From assembly GCA_023374025.1 (NCBI GenBank), contig SIJG01000011.1, forward strand, positions 432,552-496,551: a stretch of 64,000 bases of DNA, read 5' to 3'. The notes under the pieces are model-generated. The model made no database searches and was not told the DNA's origin. It worked only from the letters and a program-made list of their open reading frames with translations. How positions within the stretch are numbered: position 1 is the first letter of the stretch; the number at the start of each line of letters is the position of its first letter. This document shows, piece by piece, positions 1 through 10,400 of the stretch. Origin of the DNA: Heterodera schachtii (taxonomy: Eukaryota > Nematoda > Chromadorea > Rhabditida > Heteroderidae). Both the position numbers and the translations under genes were made by a program.

Positions 1-135
1 CACTAAAATACGAAATGCTTTTTTAAATATGTTAACCAATTTTATATGTATATAAATTATATTGAAAATTACTATTATTTTTTCGGCATAAAGACTATTT
101 CTTAGGTGTATAGACATGAAAAATATTTATAATTT

Positions 136-499
136 CTATACCCCTTCGTCATTCTTTACCATTTCCTCATTTTTCTTTTTGAATGTGATCAATGTATCTT
201 TATCCAATTCTTTCAATTCGTCGATAAATTTTTCCGTAATCTCAACATATTTGAAATTTTCCACCAACAACCTTGTCTTGCTTTGTCTTACCCAAACGAA
301 TCTTCTTGTCATCACCATAAAATGCTTCAACTGTAAAAGGAGCGATACTTTCGAAATATAATTTCAATTTAATTATTTTCTGCTTTTCCATGGCATTTGA
401 ACTTGCGGCATTATGTGCAATTTTATCACCCTTTTTCATACCTTGGCAAAAATAGGCCAAAAAGCAAACCACAAATAGCAGAAAAATGGACGGGTTCAT
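136..499 (-). pseudogene. small secreted protein, frameshifted copy (family S)
   Basis: The frame starting at 499 opens with a hydrophobic signal-peptide-like N-terminus (MNPSIFLLFVVCFLAYFCQG) very similar to that of the gene at 5933, followed by a lysine-rich segment and the motif SSNAMEK, also shared with that paralogue. The frame stops near 242, but a one-base shift near 250-260 opens a second frame down to 136 that continues with a charged, lysine/glutamate-rich tail. I read this as one gene with a frameshift; a short unrecognised intron or an assembly error are alternatives. The function is unknown. Secretion is inferred only from the signal-like N-terminus. Confidence 0.45.
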
Positions 500-1758
500 C
501 TGAAAATTAATGAATTAAATTCCTAAAGGTCGGACATTAATTGTGTGGGTCAAATAAAATAAAACTCAGTTAGCCTATTGCAACGGTGCGGCAATTTAAA
601 AGTCGTATAATTTTTATGGAATCAATCCATAGCTATTCTTCTTAAGAATTTATGTTAAATTCTAAAATTCATTTATTTTTGTTTTGCTTAGTTTTTAGAA
701 ATTTCCTTTTCTTATAGTGACATTCATGGATGAATACAATAATTTTTAATTTTTCTTTTCTGTAATCGATTTTTCTTATAAATATTTAAGAATTTGAAAA
801 AAACCTAGCACCAAAATTTTTTTTAAGTAATTTTTCATTATTAATTAATCATTGTATAAAATGATTTTATAAGTAAAAAAAGCTTAATTTAATATAAAAA
901 ACTTCAAAAAATAGAATATGACCCGACCCATTTTCGGCTGTCCGGCGTTTGCTGCGCTTTTTTGGCACCTTTCCATAAAACATTATTTAATTAGCAGTAA
1001 TGGCATTGCACTAAGCAAATCTATCTTTTAATGTTTATTTGGAACTATTTTAATATAAAAATGGAACTCTTGAACTCTCCATTCACGGATTTTCCTAACT
1101 TAAAAAAAGTTAGGGCCTGAGAAATTGCCAAAAAAAACGGAGCAAGAACAGAACCGCAGAAAAAGCGTCGGGTCAAATTCAATTTTTTCGACAAGAATTC
1201 GTAATTCGTCATAAATTTTTTCTTTCATGAAAATACTAAAACATGGATCATTTTACTAATATTTGAAAGAAAATATGGATCCATTTTTTAAAGAAAATTC
1301 GGCAAATGGATGGGTCGTTCAGATTCTTCGAAGGGATCCGAGAGTTGAAGAGGGGCCGGGAGTCAAATTTGTTAATGGGATCAAACCATAAATTTGACGA
1401 TATGCTTTTCATTTTACTTTTAGCGGCGCATTTTTCGAAAAAAATTGTGGTGAACAGGCGGAGGGGGGGGAGGGGGGGTTCGGTGATGTCGATAGGCGCC
1501 GCCGGGAAAAATTTTGAAAATTGGATCGATTTCTTAGCAGATTTTTGTCCAAAAAATGACTAACTAGCGCATTTTGAGTTAAATTTTTAAGTAGTTAATA
1601 AGTTGGAGGCCGGTCCGGCGAGCAAATAGTCAACACCAGGAAAATTTTCAGAAATTTGCACGCATTTTAGAAGAAAAAATGAGTTTAATTCTATTAAATT
1701 TATTGTAAATTTATTTAAAAAATATTTGGCATTATGTCTTTAAAATTTTCAAAAAAAA
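500..1758. other. intergenic, no gene seen
   Basis: A+T-rich sequence with no supportable gene. Around 1430-1520 it holds a reverse-oriented copy of the dispersed repeat whose core is a GC-rich hairpin (core GGCGCC flanked by CGGCGG/CCGCCG-like arms) seen again near 6420, 13440, 15260, 48340 and 60390. A short ORF at 1306-1563 overlaps this repeat and is not credible as a gene. Confidence 0.5.
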
Positions 1759-1953
1759 TGCAATGCGGATCCCGCGGGATCCCGCACAAAAAATCAAATT
1801 TGCGGATCCCGCTGCGGGATTGGAACTCAAAATTCTTTGCGGGACCGGATTCCGCGGGATAATCCCGCAAATCCCGCATTTTCCAAAAAATGCGGGATTG
1901 CGGAATGGGATCCCCCAAAATCCCGCGCGGGATCCCGTCCCGCACCGGGCTCT
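1759..1953 (-). repeat. GC-rich fold-back repeat, hAT-like right end
   Basis: A dense set of GCGGGATCCCGC-type palindromic words. Read on the minus strand its outer end begins TAGAGCCCGGTGCGGGACGG, resembling the ends of the elements at 47875-48772 (TAGAGTGCGACGGG) and ending at 55000 (TAGAGCGGGGCCGGG). The other end lacks a matching terminus, so the copy is probably truncated. Confidence 0.5.
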
Positions 1954-1959
1954 ACTGAA

Positions 1960-3650
1960 GGGTATTTATTTTATAAAATCGTTATATTTATGTGCTAATA
2001 AAAAACAAAGATTAATTATCATAATAAAATTTACAAGTTTTCTCTGAAAATAAAAAATTTGTATAAGAGTTGAGCGGTGATAGATCGTTTCCTAAAAACT
2101 ACCTTTGATCTGGTCTTTGTGATTAGGCAAATATTGTTTCATATTTGAACAATTCTGATTGGAAAATTAAAAAATAGATCAATATTGAAAAATGACTAAA
2201 TTTTAAACCAGTGCTCACAATCACTTTCATCACAATATACTCAATTTCATTAATATGTACTTGGAATTGCATCTTCCCACATAAGTGATCACTTTCAATT
2301 CAAAATAATTTAAATTTTATTATTTAAAAGTTAATTTTTTTTTGCCATGGATTAAAAGAAGAAATTCGTGATCGAATTTTACTTTATATTGCCATGTATA
2401 GTGAGTGTATAATGTAAAGCCCCCATTTTAGTAAAATTTCAATTAATTTCAATAAGATTTCTTGGTTCACGGTTCTAGAACCGGAAATTTCTCGGGGTTT
2501 TCGCTTCACAGTTTAGTCTCGTTTTTCTCGGGGTAATTTCTCGGTCTCGACTCACGGAAAAGCAATGATTTTTTCTATTGTTTTCCATTTTTTTTTTTTT
2601 GCTAGGTTTGATCGAGAGTTCTGAGCGAGCTGTCGTTTTACAGAGATCTGCTGATCGCAAACGATTACAAAAAAAAGAAGCATTTTTTTTATTCCATTTG
2701 TTTGTCATTTAATTATTTATTGTCCAAAATTGTTAGCCCTCATTTTTAAAAATCTTAGAACAAAGGATTTTTTCAATTTCCAAGCTCCTACTTCGTAAAT
2801 TAAGGAAGGACAAAATTATTTTTTCAATAAACCATTACTAAAAAATTCAATGAATTCTCTCTGACAAAAAATGCCCAAATGTTTATGCAGAAAAGAGAAA
2901 ATAATAGCCAATCACAATATAAAAAGAATGTCGTAAAATGTAAAAGTCATTTGCCTCTAATGAAAATGAAAAATTTTTAAAAATCTGATTTTTTTCAAAT
3001 TTTTGAAATATATGGCAATTCTGACTTTTATTTAAACACAAAACGATGACAGTCCCAGTTTACATATGATGATAGGGAAAAGCATTGTTTAAATACCGTA
3101 AAAAACACCAAATTTTACGGTACGAATAGTCAGGCCCCCGCGGTCACTTGAAAGTTTTTCAAAATCATTTGATGAAATTTCCAGTTTAAGCGTATTTTTG
3201 GAGGTTTCCATTACAATTTCAGTTCAATTTTCGTAAATTCCGCCAAAATCTCATTAAAGTTTTGTTAGTTGGCAAAAATCAATAAAAATGCCCAGCATTC
3301 CGTAACGGTCTTACAAAGTGTTGTTGAATTTTGAAAAACATGCAAAGCCTGGAAAAAACCCTGTAAAGAATAGTCATGTCAGTTCTCTAATCCCAACTAT
3401 GCCAAAGAAAACAACAACAGCAGAGATAAAAAAAAAGCCATCTTTCACTTTGCATATTGCACTAAAAGAGAAGGGTGACAGAACTCCATGGCGATGGATG
3501 AACACGGTCAGGATTTTTGTATAATACACTAGGGATACCATCAAAGGGAACACCGTAGTAGTAATTTATATTAGGCTCATCAAAGTGTAACCAAACTTCA
3601 GAAGTTTTCACCAATACTTGAGCTGTAGCAGTGCCCAACACCTAAAATGA
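1960..3650. repeat. segmental duplication, copy 1
   Basis: Blocks near 1960-2140 and 2865-3120, and the gene exon at 3462-3641, align in the same order and orientation with 15735-15930, 16965-17190 and 17461-17625. The shared gene end lies on the minus strand. The middle parts differ through insertions, such as a SINE-like inverted pair in the second copy. This is a family S gene block duplicated together with about 1.5 kb of its 3' flank. Confidence 0.6.
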
Positions 3651-4553
3651 TAAATAAATTAAACATAAAATTTTTATTTAAAAAAATTAACGGTTTTTTA
3701 AAATGTTTAATCAAAATAATGCAGTAAATTATGAATAATTTATTAATGCATTTAAAAATGGAATTAATAATTCAATAAAAGACCTTTTTCATGCGTCTTT
3801 GCATGAAAATATGCAATCTTAAAAAACAAAAAAAAAATTTTGGCCCAAAATATTGGATTTGGGGTTAGTAAGTTTTGCTTTATTTTCAACTAGGGTTGCT
3901 CCCCGAGCCTCGGGGAGCAAAATGTCGGGGAACGGGGAGGAAATTCCCCGAAAGAATTTGTCGGGGATGGCTGGAGAAATTTAAAAAATGTCAGGGAGCA
4001 ACACCTTCGTCGGGGAGGAAATTTTCATAAAAAGTCTAAAAAAACACAAAAAGAAAAAGTCCAGAACAAAAAAGTCTTAAAAATTCGTTTAAAGATACTT
4101 CCATCTTATTTCAAGTGCAATTTACGAATTTCGTAATTCCCCGAAACATGTCGGGGAGCAACCCTATTTTCAACTGTTTGAGTTTTGATCAGGGTACAAA
4201 TAGTGAGTGCAAATGAACTTTTTTTTTGCCAAAATATTTTTTTGCACTACAGATTAGTTCTTTTATTTCTTGCATTGTTTTGGCCATTAACAAAAATATT
4301 TAAATTTTTATATTTTTACCTTTCCATTGCCATCTTTGAAAATGATCTTTTCATTGTCATTCAACCCATTCCATTGTTGCCCACCAACAGGCATCATCAC
4401 AGTTTGCCAAACATTTCCGTCCTTTCCTTTTTTGGGCTTTATTACTTCCGAATACAAAGGCTTCTCATTAGAACCACAAAATGCTTGAACAACACCTAAT
4501 TGTTCAAAAGTCAATTCAACTTCTCTGAAGAACACAAAAATGTTCGCGTTCAT
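3462..4553 (-). CDS. family S small protein, two exons
   Basis: Exon 1 is 4553-4320 (78 codons) and exon 2 is 3641-3462 (60 codons with TAG). The intron 4319-3642 has GT-AG ends, and a complete MITE (3892-4165) sits inside it. The predicted protein is 137 aa. Exon 1 ends with NDNEKIIFKDGNGK and exon 2 begins VLGTATAQVLVKTSE; both match the broken paralogue at 17461-17959, which supports the splice. The N-terminus starts like its relatives (MNANIF) but lacks their hydrophobic signal core, so secretion is doubtful for this copy. The family has no function I recognise; a repeated lysine/aromatic theme (IxFKDxxGK) recurs in the paralogues. Confidence 0.6.
3892..4165. mobile_element. MITE with 10-bp target duplication (Mutator-like)
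   Basis: A 274-bp element with terminal inverted repeats beginning AGGGTTGCTCCCCGA, flanked on both sides by the exact direct repeat ATTTTCAACT. A 9-10 bp duplication is typical of Mutator-superfamily MITEs. It lies in the intron of the 3462-4553 gene. The internal part near 4030-4165 is shared with the shorter element at 41774-41903. Confidence 0.75.
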
Positions 4554-4670
4554 CTGAAAAGTTAAATCATTAAAGTCAAATCGAATATTAATTATGTTAA
4601 TTAAAATAAATCAACTAAAAACACAAAAAAATCGTCAAAATTGTCTTCATCTTTATTTTTTTTTATTCTT

Positions 4671-4812
4671 ACAAGGGAACCACCCGAACTGTAAGTCGGA
4701 AAATGCATATGTGTGATATACCATTGGATAGAGCAGGGTCGACTTCTATTGTGAATTTTTAATATTACGTCCCCATAGGAAGAAATCAAAAAGTTATAAG
4801 GCCTCAAAAATT
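4671..4812 (-). repeat. inverted repeat arm (paired with 5079-5218)
   Basis: About 140 bp that recurs nearly identically in reverse complement at 5079-5218 and more diverged at about 16548-16688. The three copies lie near tRNA-like sequences and look like parts of one dispersed family. The short ORFs in it are shared only because the DNA is shared. Confidence 0.7.
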
Positions 4813-4840
4813 GCAACTTTGGCTGTGTTTCACTTGAAAT

Positions 4841-4892
4841 TTGTGGCTCAGTTGGTTAAATTCGCATTTTTGGGTCTCGGGTTCAAATCCAA
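4841..4892 (+). repeat. tRNA-like (SINE-head-like) sequence
   Basis: GTGGCTCAGTTGG resembles a Pol III A box, and GGGTTCAAATCC, about 30 bases downstream, is a consensus B box. No complete cloverleaf can be drawn, so this is not a functional tRNA gene. Similar remnants occur at 16091-16137 (+) and 16472-16525 (-). Confidence 0.5.
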
Positions 4893-5078
4893 CAAAAAAA
4901 TAAATAAATTTAAATTAATTTATAATATAACTAAACATTTAAAGAATCATTTTTTAGACTAAAAAATGTTTTATAGTTTTCCTTTCGTAAAAAAAGCAAA
5001 AATGATAATAAATGTAAAGATTGGGAATTAATAGAAAGTGAAAAAAGCTTGAAATCGGCCCTTAGTCGTAAAATTTCG

Positions 5079-5218
5079 TTTTTGAGGCCTCATAACTTTT
5101 TGATTTCTTCCTATGGGGACGTAATATTAAAAATTCACAATAGAAGTCGACCCTGCTCTATCCAATGGTATATCACACATATGCATTTTCCGACTTACAG
5201 TTCGGGTGGTTCCCTTGT
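5079..5218 (+). repeat. inverted repeat arm (paired with 4671-4812)
   Basis: Reverse-complement partner of 4671-4812. The pair surrounds a ~265-bp A+T-rich spacer that holds the tRNA-like sequence, and the arrangement is repeated in degenerate form at 16091-16688. Confidence 0.7.
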
Positions 5219-5235
5219 TAGTCTGATGTTAAGTT

Positions 5236-5933
5236 TCAAAGAATCGCGGGGTATAAAAAATTCAAAAAATATTTATTTTTTGCCTTTACTTTGTAAAGGA
5301 TATTAACTCTCGGCACATCGGTATTTATTTCATCATCACGAAAATGATAATAATCTCTACGCTTAACAGTAAAGTCTAAACACATAGGATGTTCATTTCG
5401 TTTAGCTGATTCATATACAAATTTTAATGTTCCAACTGTCGCACTGCCAAACACCTAAAATATGAGGATAAATATGTATCTAAATGACATAATTCGTTTT
5501 CTAACTTTTTTAAAAAAAGACATCTTATAAGTTATGAAAGTGATGACTTCTTCTTCATCCAATTTGTCCCAAATATTTTTTCTATCTCCACACATTGCCA
5601 AATTATTTCTTTATCATTCATTATCCGGGATTCTTGAACTGTTTTACTCCAACTAGTATCTTTTTCACCATGAAGCGCAATAAGTTTGAAGTTAGTATTG
5701 GCTTTTTCGAAGCACAATTTCATTTCTTTGGTTTGCGGTTTTTCCATGGCATTTGAACTTTCGGCATTATAAGCAATTTTAGCACCATCCGGTTTTTTGG
5801 GCTTTTTCTCGACTTTGCTTGGTGCTGGTGTGTTCTTTTCTTTATCTTTTCCCTTAGTTTCTTCTTTTTCCATTCCTTGGCAGTAATAGGCCAAAAAGCA
5901 AATCGCGAACAGCTGGAAAATGAAAGTGTTCAT
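5236..5933 (-). CDS. family S small secreted protein
   Basis: The preferred start is the ATG at 5933, giving the signal-like N-terminus MNTFIFQLFAICFLAYYCQG; the frame is open further upstream, to 6002, but that extension lacks family similarity. A lysine/proline-rich stretch and SSNAMEK follow, matching the locus at 136-499. The first frame stops at 5532. Homology to the other loci suggests splicing from about 5602-5595 (after NDKEIIWQC, GT donor) to the acceptor at 5455. That gives a second exon 5454-5236 starting VFGSATVG, like VLGSATAQ in the paralogues. The donor is tentative, and the unspliced 133-aa product is possible. Function unknown, probably secreted. Confidence 0.5.
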
Positions 5934-6009
5934 CTGAAAATTAAGGAATTGAATGCTGAAAATTCGAAAATTGAATGCGTGGTCAAATGAAATAAAACTC
6001 AATTAATCG

Positions 6010-7380
6010 CTTGTCACCTTTGGCAATATTTAAGAAAAAAAACAATTCATCTCAATTATTTAATACATGAAATCAAGCCCTAGCTATAATTAGTACTTAT
6101 ATATTATTATATTACATTTAAAATTAATTAGTTTAAAAGGTAAAAATTTAAGTTTTTTTTTGCTATATTTTTAGTAAAGAAATTCTGAAATTTTATGTCA
6201 TAGCGACAATCCGGGCTATTATAATTTAATTTATATTTCTAATTTTCATTTTTCGTTAAAATGCTATCAAAAACTTCAAAATTTTCAAATTTTGGCAATG
6301 TGTTGATTTTCTGTGCGTGACCTTTTTATTTATTTTTCTTATAATTTGACTTAAATCGCAAAATTGGTCATTTTTGCTGAAAATCTGTTAAAAAATTGCA
6401 CCCAAATTTTCAAAAATTTTCCCGGCGGCGCCTATCGCTGCCGCCTGCCCCCTGTTCCGAAAAAGTTTTTTGAAAAAGCGCGCCTTGAGAACCTTTTTAT
6501 TGGTTTTTACAAACTTTGTAATTTATATGATTGAACATTGTATTATAAAGTAAAATTATATAGTTTATAAAAAATGAAACCCATTTTATAAAAATATATA
6601 ATATAAAGATACTAAAATGATTTCATCGTAACTTTATATTTTTATAAATCCATATTAATAAAAACTACTCTATCTAACTGATCATTGTGATTGTATATTT
6701 TATAGATACTCATACAATAAAGTCCATTTTAATAAAAATTAATATTTATTTATATTTAAACTAAAAAGATTTTATTGTATTTTGAAGTTTGTATATTAAT
6801 AAAATTAAAAAAAACCAACAAATTGCGCTTTTTTCTTAAATCTGTCGGCAAATTCCATCAAACCCAAAAATTTTTTAACACGGCCCGTGCCCCTTTGACA
6901 TTTAAAATTTTTGTAATAAATTAGTTCGATCATTAAACGTTATCGAGACATTTCGTGTTTATATTTATCCAATATTATTTTTTTAAATTTGTCACCACTA
7001 ACTTTTTTAAACTTTTGAGGAACATTAAATTAATATGTTCTTTTGATTACCATTTTATGTTCCAAGAAAGCTGGAAACTTTCACTGCCATTTAAGCCTAA
7101 GAACCAGGCCACAAAATCTCACGAAAACTTAAAAGTTCAAAAAATCGAAAATTAAAAAATTATTACTCCTACAATCCTTTAGGGGATTTCCGATTATTTT
7201 TGTCTGTCTATCATTACTCTAAATTTTTTGGATAATTAACTGGTCTTTAATTTTTACTTAAAAATGTAAGCATTTACCTTCACTGTAGTCGATTTTTCGA
7301 TGAAGAATTTCCAGGTTGCAGTGAAAGCAATATTTGGAAAATGTGAATTGGTGAGATTCAAACGATCCTTTTATAAGCAA
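6010..7380. other. intergenic, repeat remnants only
   Basis: A+T-rich with no gene I can support. At about 6360-6490 there is a copy of the dispersed GC-hairpin repeat, preceded by the family's usual AAAATCTGTTAAAAAATTGC leader. A 66-codon ORF at 6955-7155 has no recognisable features. Confidence 0.5.
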
Positions 7381-7483
7381 CAAATTTGGCTGTCAATTTG
7401 CCCCCCTTCTGTTTTAGGGTGGGTGCCACGCCAAATTTGGCTGTCAATTTGCCTCCCCCTCTGTTTTAGGGTGGGTGCCACGC
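7381..7483 (+). repeat. two ~52-bp tandem repeats at satellite edge
   Basis: Two direct copies of a unit beginning CAAATTTGGCTGTCAATTTG and ending GGGTGGGTGCCACGC. They share the CAAATTTGG core with the adjacent 113-bp satellite and look like a diverged or founding edge of it. Confidence 0.75.
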
Positions 7484-10400
7484 CAAATTTGGCTTTCTAA
7501 TTTGCTCCCCTCCCCCCTCACCCACTGTTTAAGGAAATAATGCAAAAATTTAGCAATCAATTGCTAACCGCCTGCTGAAGGGTATATGCCAAAATGCCAA
7601 ATTTGGCGATGAAAAGCCTCCCCTCCCCCCTCACCCAATGTTTAAAGAAATAATGCAAAAATTTAGCAATCTATTGCTAACCGCCACTGAAGGGTATTAT
7701 GCCAAAATGCCAAATTTGGCGATGAAAAGCCTCCCCTCCCCCCTCACCCACTGTTTAAAGAAATAATGCAAAATTTTAGCAATCAATTTCTAACCGCCTG
7801 CTGAAGGGTATATGCCAAAATGCCAAATTTGGCGATGAAAAGCCTCCCCTCCCCCCTCACCCAATGTTTAAAGAAATAATGCAAAAATTTAGCAATATAT
7901 TGCTAACCGCCACTGAAGGGTATTATGCCAAAATGCCAAATTTGGCGATGAAAAGCCTCCCCTCCCCCCTCACCCAATGTTTAAAGAAATAATGCAAAAA
8001 TTTAGCAATCAATTGCTAACCGCCTGCTGAATGGTATATGCCAAAATGCCAAATTTGGCGATGAAAAGCCTCCCCTCCCCCCTCACCCACTGTTTAAAGA
8101 AATAATGCAAAAATTTAGCAATCTATTGCTAACCGCCACTGAAGGGTATTATGCCAAAATGCCAAATTTGGCGATGAAAAGCCTCCCCTCCCCCCTCACC
8201 CAATGTTTAAAGAAATAATGCAAAATTTAGCAATCAATTTCTAACCGCCTGCTGAAGGGTATATGCCAAAATGCCAAATTTGGCGATGAAAAGCCTCCCC
8301 TCCACCCTCACCCAATGTTTAAAGAAATAATGCAAAAATTTAGCAATCAATTGCTAACCGCCTGCTGAATGGTATATGCCAAAATGCCAAATTTGGCGAT
8401 GAAAAGCCTCCCCTCCCCCCTCACCCACTGTTTAAAGAAATAATGCAAAAATTTAGCAATCAATTGCTAACCGCCTGCTGAATGGTATATGCCAAAATGC
8501 CAAATTTGGCGATGAAAAGCCTCCCCTCCCCCCTCACCCACTGTTTAAAGAAATAATGAAAAAATTTAGCAATCAATTGCTAACCGCCTGCTGAATGGTA
8601 TATGCCAAAATGCCAAATTTGGCGATGAAAAGCCTCCCCTCCCCCCTCACCCAATGTTTAAAGAAATAATGCAAAATTTAGCAATCAATTGCTAACCGCC
8701 TGCTGAAGGGTATATGCCAAAATGCCAAATTTGGCGATGAAAAGCCCCCCCTCCACCCTCACCCACTGTTTAAGGAAATAATTCTAAAATTTAGCAATCA
8801 ATTGTTAACCATCTGCTTAAGGGTATATGCCAAAATGCCAAATTTGGCGATGAAAAGCCCCCCCTCCCCCTCACCCACTGTTTAAAGAAAACATTCATAA
8901 ATTTAGCAATCAATTGCTAACCGCCTGCTGAATGGTATATGCCAAAATGCCAAATTTGGCGATGAAAAGCCTCCCCTCCCCCCTCACCCAATGTTTAAAG
9001 AAATAATGCAAAAATTTAGCAATCTAATTGCTAACAACCTGCTGAAGGGTATTATGCCAAAATGCCAAATTTGGCGATGAAAAGCCTCCCCTCCCCCCTC
9101 ACCCACTGTTTAAAGAAATAATGCAAAAATTTAGCAATCAATTGCTAACCGCCTGCTGAAGGGTATATGCCAAAATGCCAAATTTGGCGATGAAAAGCCT
9201 CCCCTCCCCCCTCACCCAATGTTTAAAGAAATAATGCAAAAATTTAGCAATCAATTGCTAACCGCCTGCTGAATGGTATATGCCAAAATGCCAAATTTGG
9301 CGATGAAAAGCCTCCCCTCCCCCCTCACCCAATGTTTAAAGAAATAATGCAAAATTTTAGCAATCAATTTCTAACCGCCTGCTGAAGGGTATATGCCAAA
9401 ATGCCAAATTTGGCGATGAAAAGCCTCCCCTCCACCCTCACCCAATGTTTAAAGAAATAATGCAAAAATTTAGCAATCAATTGCTAACCGCCTGCTGAAT
9501 GGTATATGCCAAAATGCCAAATTTGGCGATGAAAAGCCTCCCCTCCCCCCTCACCCACTGTTTAAAGAAATAATGCAAAAATTTAGCAATCAATTGCTAA
9601 CCGCCTGCTGAATGGTATATGCCAAAATGCCAAATTTGGCGATGAAAAGCCTCCCCTCCCCCCTCACCCAATGTTTAAAGAAATAATGCAAAATTTTAGC
9701 AATCAATTTCTAACCGCCTGCTGAAGGGTATATGCCAAAATGCCAAATTTGGCGATGAAAAGCCTCCCCTCCACCCTCACCCAATGTTTAAAGAAATAAT
9801 GCAAAAATTTAGCAATCAATTGCTAACCGCCTGCTGAATGGTATATGCCAAAATGCCAAATTTGGCGATGAAAAGCCTCCCCTCCCCCCTCACCCACTGT
9901 TTAAAGAAATAATGAAAAAATTTAGCAATCAATTGCTAACCGCCTGCTGAATGGTATATGCCAAAATGCCAAATTTGGCGATGAAAAGCCTCCCCTCCCC
10001 CCTCACCCACTGTTTAAAGAAATAATGCAAAAATTTAGCAATCTAATGCTAACAACCTGCTGAAGGGTATTATGCCAAAATGCCAAATTTGGCAATGAAA
10101 AGCCCCCCCTCCCCCCTCACCCACTATTTAATTAAATAATGCAAAATTTGGCGATCAATTGCTAACCATCTGCTGAAGGGTATATGCCAAAATGCCAAAT
10201 TTGGCGATGAAAAGCCTCCCCTCCCCCCTCACCCAATGTTTAAAGAAATAATGCAAAAATTTAGCAATCAATTGCTAACCGCCTGCTGAATGGTATATGC
10301 CAAAATGCCAAATTTGGCGATGAAAAGCCTCCCCTCCCCCCTCACCCAATGTTTAAAGAAATAATGCAAAATTTAGCAATCAATTTCTAACCGCCTGCTG

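Noticed and set aside
1306..1563. 85-codon plus-strand ORF rich in Arg/Gly
   Set aside because: It overlaps a dispersed GC-hairpin repeat and a G-run, and has no protein-like features.
4601..5306. Two ORFs encoding the same ~45-residue segment at 4601-4816 and 5049-5306
   Set aside because: They are identical only because they lie in an inverted DNA repeat; the third, diverged copy (16548-16688) does not keep the frame.
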